From Chitinophaga sp. YR627 (lineage in GTDB: Bacteria; Bacteroidota; Bacteroidia; Chitinophagales; Chitinophagaceae), in contig NZ_FOUX01000003.1 of NCBI RefSeq assembly GCF_900114995.1, positions 124,001 through 188,000 of the forward strand: a DNA stretch of 64,000 nucleotides, given 5' to 3'. The notes beneath the pieces are model-generated. The model made no database searches, was not told where the DNA came from, and worked only from the letters and a program-made list of their open reading frames with translations. This document shows, one piece after another, positions 23,847-31,339 of this stretch; positions within the stretch are counted from its first letter, which is position 1; every line of letters begins with the position of its first letter. Made by a program: the position numbers and the translations under genes.

Positions 23847-26800
23847 TTACGCTTCGTGTTTTGCTGCTGCTTCATGATGAGCTTCTTCTTCATGATGTCC
23901 TTTCAACTTAGGCTCAGCATCTTTGTTTCTGATCTTAGCCAGGTAGTTGATAGAAGGTAATGTATGGGTTTCTTCCAGTACATAATACATCCTTTCAGTC
24001 TGCTCTTCAGTGCGCAGTTTAGCAATGCGGCTTTCTTTATCGTTGATGTTACCAAATACGATCGCATCAGCAGCACATGCAACCTGACAAGCTGTTTTAG
24101 CTTCACCATCCTTCATCGGACGACCAGCTTTCTTAGCAGTCAGTTTAGCATCCTGTAAACGCTGTACGCAGAAAGAACATTTCTCCATTACACCACGGCT
24201 ACGAACCACTACATCCGGGTTCAGTACCATACGTGTCAGATCATCGTTCATACCTGCTACATCATACAGGTTATTTTCAAAGCTGTCAGCACCGTTCCAG
24301 TCTCTCCAGTTGAAGCGACGAACTTTATACGGACAGTTGTTAGCGCAGTAACGGGTACCGATACAACGGTTGTAAGCCATCTGGTTGATACCTTCAGAGC
24401 TGTGGTTGGTAGCAGCTACCGGACAAACGTTCTCACATGGAGCGTTATCACAATGCTGACACAGCATCGGCTGGAATACTACTTCAGGGTTATTTTCATC
24501 ACCTGCGAAGTAGCGGTCGATACGCAGCCAGTGCATTTCGTGTGCTTTCAGCACCTGTTCTTTACCAACTACAGATACGTTGTTTTCAGCCTGACATGCA
24601 ATAGTACAAGCGCCGCAACCGAAACAGGTGTTCAGGTCAATAGACATACCCCATTTGATACCCTGATAGTGGTGAACATCAGGATACAGGGTACCGTCCT
24701 TACGGAAGTCCGGACCATATTTTTCCAGTTCTCTGCGGTCTTCGTTTACCTCTTTAGGGTTCTTGATAAACTCTTCAAGGGTAGTTTCTTTTATGATAGG
24801 ACGACCTTCATAGCTGTTATGCGTCTGGGTCACACCTATCTGAGCAATAGCGCCGGTTTTTTCAACCACCGCATCAGCAGCGAAATAATCAAAGGTCTGA
24901 CCGTTGAAGCTTACTAACGGATAGGCGTTTTTACCTACACCTGCAGCAGCTTTACCGGCGTTGTTGTTACGACCGTAACCAACCGCGATAGCCACAACTT
25001 CAGGATGGATACCAGGCAGGATCAGCAGCGGCAGTTCGATTTCCTTACCGTTTGCTTTGATCTTCAGTACACTTCTGTCGTTGTTGATTTCGTAGTCATC
25101 ACCCAGCTGCGTATTGAACGTTTTAGCGAGGGTGTTGGAGATTACAGCGTAGTTATCCCATGTAGCACGGGTGATTGGATCCGGCATTTCCTGCAACCAT
25201 GGGTTGTTCGCCTCTTTACCATTACCGATAGCAACTTTCTGATACAACACCAGTTCCAGCTTACCGCCTTTCTTGGCACTGTTGATCTTGGCAGCTGCAC
25301 CAGCAACGTCGCCAGCGAAAGTAGCACCACCTAAAGCAGCTGGCTGAGCCGGCTCGATGATACCATCCTGGAGGATTTTATCCCATGCTTCCTGGCTACC
25401 CAGTTTAGTGATCCACTCATTTTTCAGGAAATCTTCCCATGAAGTAGCGTTTCCGCTCCATGCCAGCAGGGTAGATTCAAACGCACGTGTTTTGAACAGT
25501 GGTGCGATTGTTGGCTGTATAAAGCTGAAGTATCCGGTACGGCCTTCTGCATCTCCCCAGCTTTCCAGGAAGTGATGAGCAGGAGCAGCATACTTGAATA
25601 TTTCAGAAGTTTCGTCTTTACGATCGTTGAATGTAACCGTCAGTTTCGTCTGTTTAACACCGGAGATGAATTTCGCGGAGTCAAAGTAGTCGTAAGCCGG
25701 GTTAACACCATATACGAATAATGCACCGATGCTACCTGCATTCAGATCACTTACCAACTGGGTCATCTCACTGTCGATACCCTGACGGTAGCTGGAAGTG
25801 GAATTCCAGTCGATAGTAGTGCCATTCGCGCCGATCTGGCTGTTGATAGCATTTACTATGATCTGTACGTTTACATCGTTGGAACCACTTACCACCAGCG
25901 CTTTACCCTGGTTTTCTTTCAGTGACTTCGCAGCTTTTTCGATACCTTCTGCCAGACGTTTGTCAGCGATAGCTGGTTTGCTTACCGCACCACCAACAGC
26001 GCTCAGCAACGCCAGTGCAACAGCACCGAGTTCAGAAGGCTTGTGTGTGAATCTTTCGTCAGCATTTGCACCGGTAACGCTCATCATGCTCTCAAACTGG
26101 AAATGTTTGCTCATTTCCGGTCTCTTCTGATCGATCTTACGGTTAACGCCATAACCCTTGGAATACTCTACAGGGTTCAGCCAGGTACCCAGGAAATCTG
26201 CATCCAGACTCACAATCGTCTTTGCATTTTCGAAGTGGTAAACAGGCAGCGCTCTCTTTCCGTAAGAAGCTTCGTTAGCCAGCAGCAGACCTGAGTAGGA
26301 TACTGCATCATATGTTACATGACGGAAACCAGGATATTTCGCCTGGAAACCTGCAATAACTTTCTTTGTAGAAGGACTGATAATAGTGGAGGTCAGTAAC
26401 ACGATAGGAGCACCGCCCAGACCAGCCAGTGCAGCACCTACCTGTTTGTCCAGCTCTGCCCATGTTGTTTCCGCACCACTGATGGTTGGGAAACGCAGAC
26501 GAGCTGCATCGTACAGGCTCAGAACAGAACCCTGTACTCTTGCTGTGGAAGCTGTACCGGTTACAGAAGACAGATCATTACCATCAACTTTAATCGGACG
26601 ACCTTCACGGGTCTTAACGACGATAGGCAGATATTCTCCGTCTACTGCGTAAGTGGAAGCGTAATAGTTAGGTACACCGGGAGTGATTTCTTCCGGCTTA
26701 TTTACGTATGGTATTGCTTTCTTAACAGGCGTTTCGCAACTAGCCGCAATTGTAGCAGCTGCGGTAGTGAACCCCAGGTATTTCAGGAAATCCCTGCGGG

Positions 26801-26933
26801 GTGTAGTAGCATTCAACAGGCTTTCACTCTCCTCAAAAGGCAGGTCCTCTCTAAATTCGTTATTCACAATCTCCTGATGTTCCTTGGTATTGTGCAACTC
26901 CTCCAAGCCTTTCCAATACTTTTTTTGCTCCAT
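23847..26933 (-). CDS. actB: Alternative complex III subunit ActB (molybdopterin-like plus Fe-S domain)
   Basis: ActB is the large extrinsic iron-sulfur subunit of alternative complex III (1028 residues). Near residue 46 lies a twin-arginine-like signal RRDFLKYLGF and a hydrophobic stretch ending in AASC, which may be a lipobox. Residues of about 100-700 resemble a molybdopterin oxidoreductase domain that in this family carries no molybdenum cofactor. The C-terminal ferredoxin-like domain has four cysteine clusters: CFGCGACTIAC, CQHCDNAPCENVCP, CIGTRYCANNCP and CSFCVQRL with CQVAC. This fits one 3Fe-4S and three 4Fe-4S centres. The extreme C-terminus is His/Glu-rich. Confidence 0.95.
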   Translation of the reverse strand: MEQKKYWKGLEELHNTKEHQEIVNNEFREDLPFEESESLLNATTPRRDFLKYLGFTTAAATIAASCETPVKKAIPYVNKPEEITPGVPNYYASTYAVDGEYLPIVVKTREGRPIKVDGNDLSSVTGTASTARVQGSVLSLYDAARLRFPTISGAETTWAELDKQVGAALAGLGGAPIVLLTSTIISPSTKKVIAGFQAKYPGFRHVTYDAVSYSGLLLANEASYGKRALPVYHFENAKTIVSLDADFLGTWLNPVEYSKGYGVNRKIDQKRPEMSKHFQFESMMSVTGANADERFTHKPSELGAVALALLSAVGGAVSKPAIADKRLAEGIEKAAKSLKENQGKALVVSGSNDVNVQIIVNAINSQIGANGTTIDWNSTSSYRQGIDSEMTQLVSDLNAGSIGALFVYGVNPAYDYFDSAKFISGVKQTKLTVTFNDRKDETSEIFKYAAPAHHFLESWGDAEGRTGYFSFIQPTIAPLFKTRAFESTLLAWSGNATSWEDFLKNEWITKLGSQEAWDKILQDGIIEPAQPAALGGATFAGDVAGAAAKINSAKKGGKLELVLYQKVAIGNGKEANNPWLQEMPDPITRATWDNYAVISNTLAKTFNTQLGDDYEINNDRSVLKIKANGKEIELPLLILPGIHPEVVAIAVGYGRNNNAGKAAAGVGKNAYPLVSFNGQTFDYFAADAVVEKTGAIAQIGVTQTHNSYEGRPIIKETTLEEFIKNPKEVNEDRRELEKYGPDFRKDGTLYPDVHHYQGIKWGMSIDLNTCFGCGACTIACQAENNVSVVGKEQVLKAHEMHWLRIDRYFAGDENNPEVVFQPMLCQHCDNAPCENVCPVAATNHSSEGINQMAYNRCIGTRYCANNCPYKVRRFNWRDWNGADSFENNLYDVAGMNDDLTRMVLNPDVVVRSRGVMEKCSFCVQRLQDAKLTAKKAGRPMKDGEAKTACQVACAADAIVFGNINDKESRIAKLRTEEQTERMYYVLEETHTLPSINYLAKIRNKDAEPKLKGHHEEEAHHEAAAKHEA

Positions 26934-27070
26934 GTTATTTATACTAACGAGTTACGGATATATTGTTTTAGAACTTTGAAGCTCCTCGTTGAAGTACAGC
27001 ATGCCGGCATAACGATTTACACTCGCTAACAATCCCCTAAGCTTCCTTCACCCGATTTACCTCTTCTATA

Positions 27071-28315
27071 TTAATAGTGACATTTCTGACATTCAGTACC
27101 ACCTACCATCTCAACGGTTACGCTGTCGATCTTGCCTTCTTTCACCTGCTGGTGGAACTGTTCAAAAATGCTGTAATATTTATTATCTGCGAACTGCACT
27201 TTAGTTGTACGGTGACAGTTTACGCACCAGCCCATTGACAGCTCAGCAAACTGATGAACTTCGTCCATCTCAGTGATCGCACCGTGACAGGTTTGACACT
27301 GTTGTTTACCAGCTACTACGTGTTGAGAGTGGTTGAAGTAAACGTGATCAGGCAGGTTATGGATTTTAGTCCACTGGATTGGTTTGCCAGGTTTAGTGTA
27401 AGCCTGTGCTTTCTTATCCCAACCAACATGATCGTATAATTTCTGGATCTCTGCAGTACCATTTACCTTCTTACCTTCTGCAGTGTACAGGTCAGCACCA
27501 CCATACTCGCTGATAGTCTTGTGACAGTTCATACAGATATTCTCAGAAGGGATCATAGCATGCTTACTCTTCTCAGCACCCGCGTGACAATACAGACAGT
27601 TGATCTGGTTAACACCTGCGTGAACTTTGTGAGAGTAGAAGATCGGTTGCTCTGGCATGTAGTCTTTCTGACGACCCAGGCCGATAGCACCGTTAATTGT
27701 ATAGTAACCACCTACGATGAACAGCAGCAGGATCACCAGGGCGATGTATGCTTTGTTCTTGTAGAAAGGAACTGGTTCCGGAGTAGGTACGCCGTCTTTG
27801 TCACCAGCAAGCTTGTTCAGGTTACTGTTGATCTGCATCAGGATCAGCGCAACGATAGCGAGGATCAGCGTGATGATACCGAACAGCAGGCTGTTGTTAC
27901 CACCATCTCCCTGAGTAGCTGCCTGATCACCAGGTTTATCACCAGGACCAGGAACCGGTTTGTTACCTTCATCAGCGATGTAAGCCAGGATATCATCGAT
28001 ATCAGCATCAGTGAAAGATGGGAAACCAGGCATCACCTGCTTGTTAAAATCATTGAAGAGTTTAACAGCATAAGCATCACCTGAAGCCACCACGGAAGAT
28101 GAGTTATGAATCCACTGGTGCAATAATTTCTTATCGGACCAACGTTCTTCCACACCCTTCAGTGCAGGACCAGTAACTTGTTTGTGAACATTATGGCAGC
28201 TGGCGCAATTCTGCTGAAACAATGTTTTACCCTTGCCTGGATCTGCTGCCCTTACTGATAAGGACGCGATCATTGCAACGCATAGGACAAGAACACTCAC
28301 AAAATGCTTGCGCAT
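27071..28315 (-). CDS. actA: Alternative complex III subunit ActA (multiheme cytochrome c with N-terminal monoheme domain)
   Basis: ActA is the multiheme cytochrome c of alternative complex III. Six CxxCH sites are visible. CASCH lies in an N-terminal domain that looks like a normal class I cytochrome c (QQNCASCHNVHKQVTGPAL, with a likely distal Met in VMPGFPSF). Then come a membrane helix and CLYCH, CMNCH, CQTCH, CVNCH and CQKCH in the C-terminal part. The family is usually described as pentaheme, so the first domain is an added module. I start at 28315 (MRKHFVSVLV), which gives a compact signal peptide; the longer frame begins at 28339. It is the first gene of the cluster, behind a promoter with a dyad. 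Confidence 0.93.
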   Translation of the reverse strand: MRKHFVSVLVLCVAMIASLSVRAADPGKGKTLFQQNCASCHNVHKQVTGPALKGVEERWSDKKLLHQWIHNSSSVVASGDAYAVKLFNDFNKQVMPGFPSFTDADIDDILAYIADEGNKPVPGPGDKPGDQAATQGDGGNNSLLFGIITLILAIVALILMQINSNLNKLAGDKDGVPTPEPVPFYKNKAYIALVILLLFIVGGYYTINGAIGLGRQKDYMPEQPIFYSHKVHAGVNQINCLYCHAGAEKSKHAMIPSENICMNCHKTISEYGGADLYTAEGKKVNGTAEIQKLYDHVGWDKKAQAYTKPGKPIQWTKIHNLPDHVYFNHSQHVVAGKQQCQTCHGAITEMDEVHQFAELSMGWCVNCHRTTKVQFADNKYYSIFEQFHQQVKEGKIDSVTVEMVGGTECQKCHY

Positions 28316-28386
28316 AAGAATGGAAACACGACGATACACAGCCTATTTAGTTTAGATTTGACCTTAAGTTTCTTTAAAAGTGCTCA

Positions 28387-28421
28387 CAAAAATAAGACAC
28401 AATGTTGACAATTTATCAACA
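28387..28421 (-). promoter_or_regulatory. actA promoter with overlapping inverted repeat
   Basis: On the minus strand, TATTTTTG (complement of 28387-28394) fits the -7 consensus. Just upstream a dyad TGTTGA-N7-TCAACA (28403-28421) covers the region where the -33 contacts would fall. A regulator bound there could control the whole 16-kb respiratory cluster. TTG words exist upstream, but with spacers of 14 and 22 rather than 19. Confidence 0.5.
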
Positions 28422-28715
28422 ATTATAAAAAATTCTTACTTGCTTCACTGATTCCTTTTCCCTATATATATTCCGCTAAAGCGCGTATTGATCAATGCTT
28501 TTCGCATGAGAAAAAACATGATAAAAGTCATGATTCCAGACAAACTCTTGCAGTCTTCATCGTTCTGGTTATATATATAATGGTGTGTCCTTTTGAATGG
28601 TATTATTTTTGTCCGGACTGTTGTTTTCTTAACTTCCTTGTGCTTATCAGGTTCCATTTATAACCCTCCCGGTACCAGGAATGTTCAAACCTCTCCATAA
28701 ATAAGACCAATTAGT

Positions 28716-28723
28716 TACTTTTG
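28716..28723 (+). promoter_or_regulatory. -7 element of the purN promoter
   Basis: TACTTTTG matches TAnnTTTG, 28 bp before the purN start codon. No TTG is found 19 bp further upstream, so the match is partial. Confidence 0.45.
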
Positions 28724-28751
28724 CGCCGTCTTATAATTTAACATACGCACT

Positions 28752-29318
28752 TTGAAAAATATAGCCATCTTCGCCTCGGGAGCAGGTAGTAACGCACAAA
28801 AAATTATTGATCATTTCCGGAACTCGTCCATTGCAAAGGTCGCTATGATACTTTGTAATAAACCGGAGGCCGGCGTGCTGAAGATCGCCGAAAAAGAAGG
28901 TATCCCCTCCGTACTGATAGAAAAAGAAGGCTTTTTTCGTACGGACCATTATATAAAGGTATTAAAGGACGCCTCCACCGACCTCGTCGTACTGGCCGGT
29001 TTCCTTTGGAAAGTACCCGCCAACCTGGTACAGGCATTTCCGGACCGTATTATTAATATCCACCCGGCCCTGTTACCTAAATACGGTGGAAAAGGCATGT
29101 ATGGCAACTTCGTACACGAAGCAGTGATCCTGGCAAAAGAAACAGAAAGTGGCATCACCATCCACTTCGTCAACGAAAAATATGATGATGGCGCAACAAT
29201 CCTCCAGGAACGTTGTACGATCACCCCGGATGATACCCCTGAGACCCTCGCAGCTAAGATCCACCTGCTTGAACACCAATGGTATCCTCTGATTGTGGAA
29301 CGATTATTGACCTCGTAA
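28752..29318 (+). CDS. purN: Phosphoribosylglycinamide formyltransferase
   Basis: PurN transfers a formyl group from 10-formyl-tetrahydrofolate to GAR in purine synthesis. It has 188 residues, the usual size. The N-terminal phosphate loop FASGAGSNAQKII is intact, and the active site is NIHPALLPKYGGKGMYG (Asn, His). The catalytic Asp is in YDDGATILQ, and ESGITIHFV is also conserved. The start codon is TTG at 28752 (TTG-AAA-AAT-ATA); no in-frame ATG is better placed, and the protein begins exactly where PurN proteins do. It is followed at 79 bp by an outer-membrane protein gene. Confidence 0.95.
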   Translation: MKNIAIFASGAGSNAQKIIDHFRNSSIAKVAMILCNKPEAGVLKIAEKEGIPSVLIEKEGFFRTDHYIKVLKDASTDLVVLAGFLWKVPANLVQAFPDRIINIHPALLPKYGGKGMYGNFVHEAVILAKETESGITIHFVNEKYDDGATILQERCTITPDDTPETLAAKIHLLEHQWYPLIVERLLTS

Positions 29319-29397
29319 TCACAGGCTTTCAGCTCAGCTGTAGGCTTCCTTCTGAACCTACAATTGCTGACGGCTTCCGTCAAATGCAGACAATTAT

Positions 29398-30060
29398 ATG
29401 AAACAACCACTGCTTGTTATTTGCCTGTTATGCCTGAGTGGAATGTCCCTCTATGCCCAGGACAAAACGCCCTTTCACCGGTCTACCTTTATTAAGGTAA
29501 ATCCCGCCCGGCTGATCAATCAGCTGGAATTCTCCGTCGAACAGGAACTCACCTCACGGCTGAGTCTTGAACTGGGTATCGCCGGTATCTATACAGACTA
29601 CCCCGATTATATCCTCGCCAGGAAAATAGATATCGGTCAGAAAAAACCAGATATCAGTACTGAACAATTTGTTGATGGGAGAGGTCTTGGGTTCAGCGCC
29701 AGCCTCCGCTGGTACCTCGTCACCCAGAAAGATGACATCTCCCGCGCCCAGGGTACCTACTTCCAGCCTGTCCTTTTATATAAGAAAGTGTTCTACCCCA
29801 ATGAAAAGATCAATATCCAGGGTACCGAATACGAAAACACCGGCGACAAAGATGTCTATGCCATCCAGTTCCTGCTGGGCCGCCAGATCACAAGAGACAG
29901 ATTCATTATAGACCCCTACATAGGTCTCGGCGTCCGCGCCAAAGTCTATGACTACAATAACTTTTATGATAATAATGGGGTGGCTGACTCCAGAGACGGA
30001 CGCCTCATCAGCGTACTGCCCAGTCTGCACCTTGGCATAAAGATCGGATTGCGCCTGTAA
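29398..30060 (+). CDS. Outer-membrane beta-barrel-like protein of unknown function
   Basis: A 220-residue secreted protein with a signal peptide (residues 1-21, ending SLYAQ). The rest has alternating polar/hydrophobic strands (LINQLEFSVEQEL, LGFSASLRWYL, TYFQPVLLYKKVF, YAIQFLLGRQI, IDPYIGLGVRAKVY) and ends in LHLGIKIGLRL, as small outer-membrane barrels do. It resembles DUF3575-like proteins, but I would not assign it firmly. It stands alone between purN and SCO; no terminator is obvious, but a palindrome CCTGCCGGCAGG lies at 30116-30127. Confidence 0.7.
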   Translation: MKQPLLVICLLCLSGMSLYAQDKTPFHRSTFIKVNPARLINQLEFSVEQELTSRLSLELGIAGIYTDYPDYILARKIDIGQKKPDISTEQFVDGRGLGFSASLRWYLVTQKDDISRAQGTYFQPVLLYKKVFYPNEKINIQGTEYENTGDKDVYAIQFLLGRQITRDRFIIDPYIGLGVRAKVYDYNNFYDNNGVADSRDGRLISVLPSLHLGIKIGLRL

Positions 30061-30157
30061 TAATCCGCCAACAGCGCCATTTTCCAGCAAACAGCCCTCA
30101 TTCTTCCGCCACCCGCCTGCCGGCAGGGTGCTTAAGCATATTTACCTAATTGTGTGC

Positions 30158-30165
30158 TACCTTTG
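30158..30165 (+). promoter_or_regulatory. -7 element of the SCO-fur transcript
   Basis: TACCTTTG fits the -7 consensus. It lies 22 bp before the ATG at 30187 and downstream of the longer-frame start at 30154, which argues for 30187 as the true start. The -33 element is not recognisable. Confidence 0.5.
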
Positions 30166-30186
30166 TGGTGTAAAACGACTGGCATT

Positions 30187-30819
30187 ATGTCTAAAAAGAA
30201 TGTGTTCTATATTATATTTTTCGCGTTGTTATCCATCGCTTTCCTTGGCTACTCCGGTTATGTGATCAAAGGTGAGAAAGGCACCTTCTTCGGAGAAGAG
30301 AAATTACCTATACTTGGCACCAACGGCCACATCGTCGGGGGCTTCTCTTTTACTAACCAGGAAGGAAAAACAATTACCAGCAAAGACGTTGAAGGAAAGG
30401 TTTATGTAGCGGAGTATTTCTTTACCACCTGCACCAACATCTGTCCAAAGATGAATGCAAACATGACGAAAGTCTATGCAGCATATAAAGATGAACCCCG
30501 CTTCCGCATATTGTCTCATACCGTAGATCCGGAAACCGACAGCATCCCTGTCCTGAAAAAATACGCAGAAGAGCACGGCGCAGATCCCCGTAACTGGTGG
30601 TTCCTGACCGGCAGCAAAAAAGAACTCTATAAACTGGCCAGAGCTGGTTATATGGTTGACAATGGTACATTTACCGGTGATGATGACTTCGTACACACCC
30701 AATGGTTTGCCCTGGTAGACGGCGAATCCCGCATAAGAGGGCTGTATGAAGGCACGAAAAAAAGTGATGTAGACAAAATGATCGTTGACATCGACCGGTT
30801 GCTAAAGGAAAAACAATAA
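30187..30819 (+). CDS. SCO1/SenC family protein (second copy)
   Basis: A second SCO-type copper chaperone or thiol-redox protein, 210 residues. An N-terminal membrane anchor (VFYIIFFALLSIAFLGYSGYV without the first lysines) is followed by the thioredoxin fold with CxxxC in FFTTCTNICPKMN and the conserved His in DDFVHTQW. Start at 30187 (MSKKNVFY) is preferred over 30154, because the -7 element lies between them. It differs enough from the SCO gene inside the oxidase cluster (13005-13691) to have a distinct client. It is 16 bp upstream of a Fur-family gene, and the two are likely co-transcribed. Confidence 0.9.
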   Translation: MSKKNVFYIIFFALLSIAFLGYSGYVIKGEKGTFFGEEKLPILGTNGHIVGGFSFTNQEGKTITSKDVEGKVYVAEYFFTTCTNICPKMNANMTKVYAAYKDEPRFRILSHTVDPETDSIPVLKKYAEEHGADPRNWWFLTGSKKELYKLARAGYMVDNGTFTGDDDFVHTQWFALVDGESRIRGLYEGTKKSDVDKMIVDIDRLLKEKQ

Positions 30820-30835
30820 CTCGTTATAAATTATC

Positions 30836-31261
30836 ATGAGCAACAAGAACAAAGCAAGTATTACCGAACTGCTCCGGGATAGTAAGCTCAGCATTACGGA
30901 TACCCGTGTGAAGATACTGGAACTGTTCATGAACAGCAATGGCGCACTTGAACATAGCAGTTTTGAAAAACTGGCCGGTCAGAGCTTTGACCGCGTAACA
31001 GTTTACCGCACACTACAAACCTTCCTGGATAAAGGGATCATCCATAGTATCCCAACCACAGATACCTCCATCCGTTATGCACTCTGCCGATCGGAGTGTT
31101 CAGAACATGATCACCATGATCATCATGTACATTTCAAATGTGAAGAGTGTGGTAACACCACCTGCCTGGATACCGATGTACCAGAGATCCACCTGCCGAA
31201 AGGATATGCCGCACATAATGTGGATGTAGTAGTAAGTGGCGTGTGTAAGGAATGTAAATAA
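30836..31261 (+). CDS. Fur-family metal-responsive transcriptional regulator
   Basis: A 141-residue Fur-superfamily repressor. The N-terminal winged helix includes SITDTRVKILELFM and the recognition helix FDRVTVYRTLQTFLDKGI. The C-terminal domain has a His-rich metal site (EHDHHDHHVHFKCEECGN) and two cysteine pairs (CEEC and CKEC near the end) for structural zinc. Whether it senses iron, zinc, manganese or peroxide cannot be decided from this alone. Co-location with an SCO gene hints at metal or oxidase control, which is inference. A bidirectional terminator follows. Confidence 0.9.
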   Translation: MSNKNKASITELLRDSKLSITDTRVKILELFMNSNGALEHSSFEKLAGQSFDRVTVYRTLQTFLDKGIIHSIPTTDTSIRYALCRSECSEHDHHDHHVHFKCEECGNTTCLDTDVPEIHLPKGYAAHNVDVVVSGVCKECK

Positions 31262-31286
31262 CCTGATCCTTAGTCTTTTATATAAG

Positions 31287-31325
31287 AAATCGCCTGATCA
31301 ATTAAGGATCAGGCGATTTTATTTT
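31287..31325. terminator. Bidirectional terminator between the Fur-family and M3 peptidase genes
   Basis: AAATCGCCTGATC (31287-31299) and GATCAGGCGATTT (31307-31319) pair perfectly; A-rich and T-rich flanks serve both convergent genes. Confidence 0.85.
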
Positions 31326-31339
31326 GTAGCAAACTTCAT

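Larger units (their letters stand above)
28340..28751. other. Gene-free divergent region between actA and purN
   Basis: This 412-bp stretch holds the actA promoter and dyad (28387-28421), the purN -7 element (28716-28723) and a 10-bp palindrome ATTGATCAAT at 28487-28496. A 70-codon minus frame (28445-28657) is present but I see no reason to call it a gene. Confidence 0.55.

Noticed and set aside
28445..28657. 70-codon minus-strand frame between actA and purN
   Set aside because: No promoter match, odd composition, no recognisable features; probably chance in an AT-rich gap.
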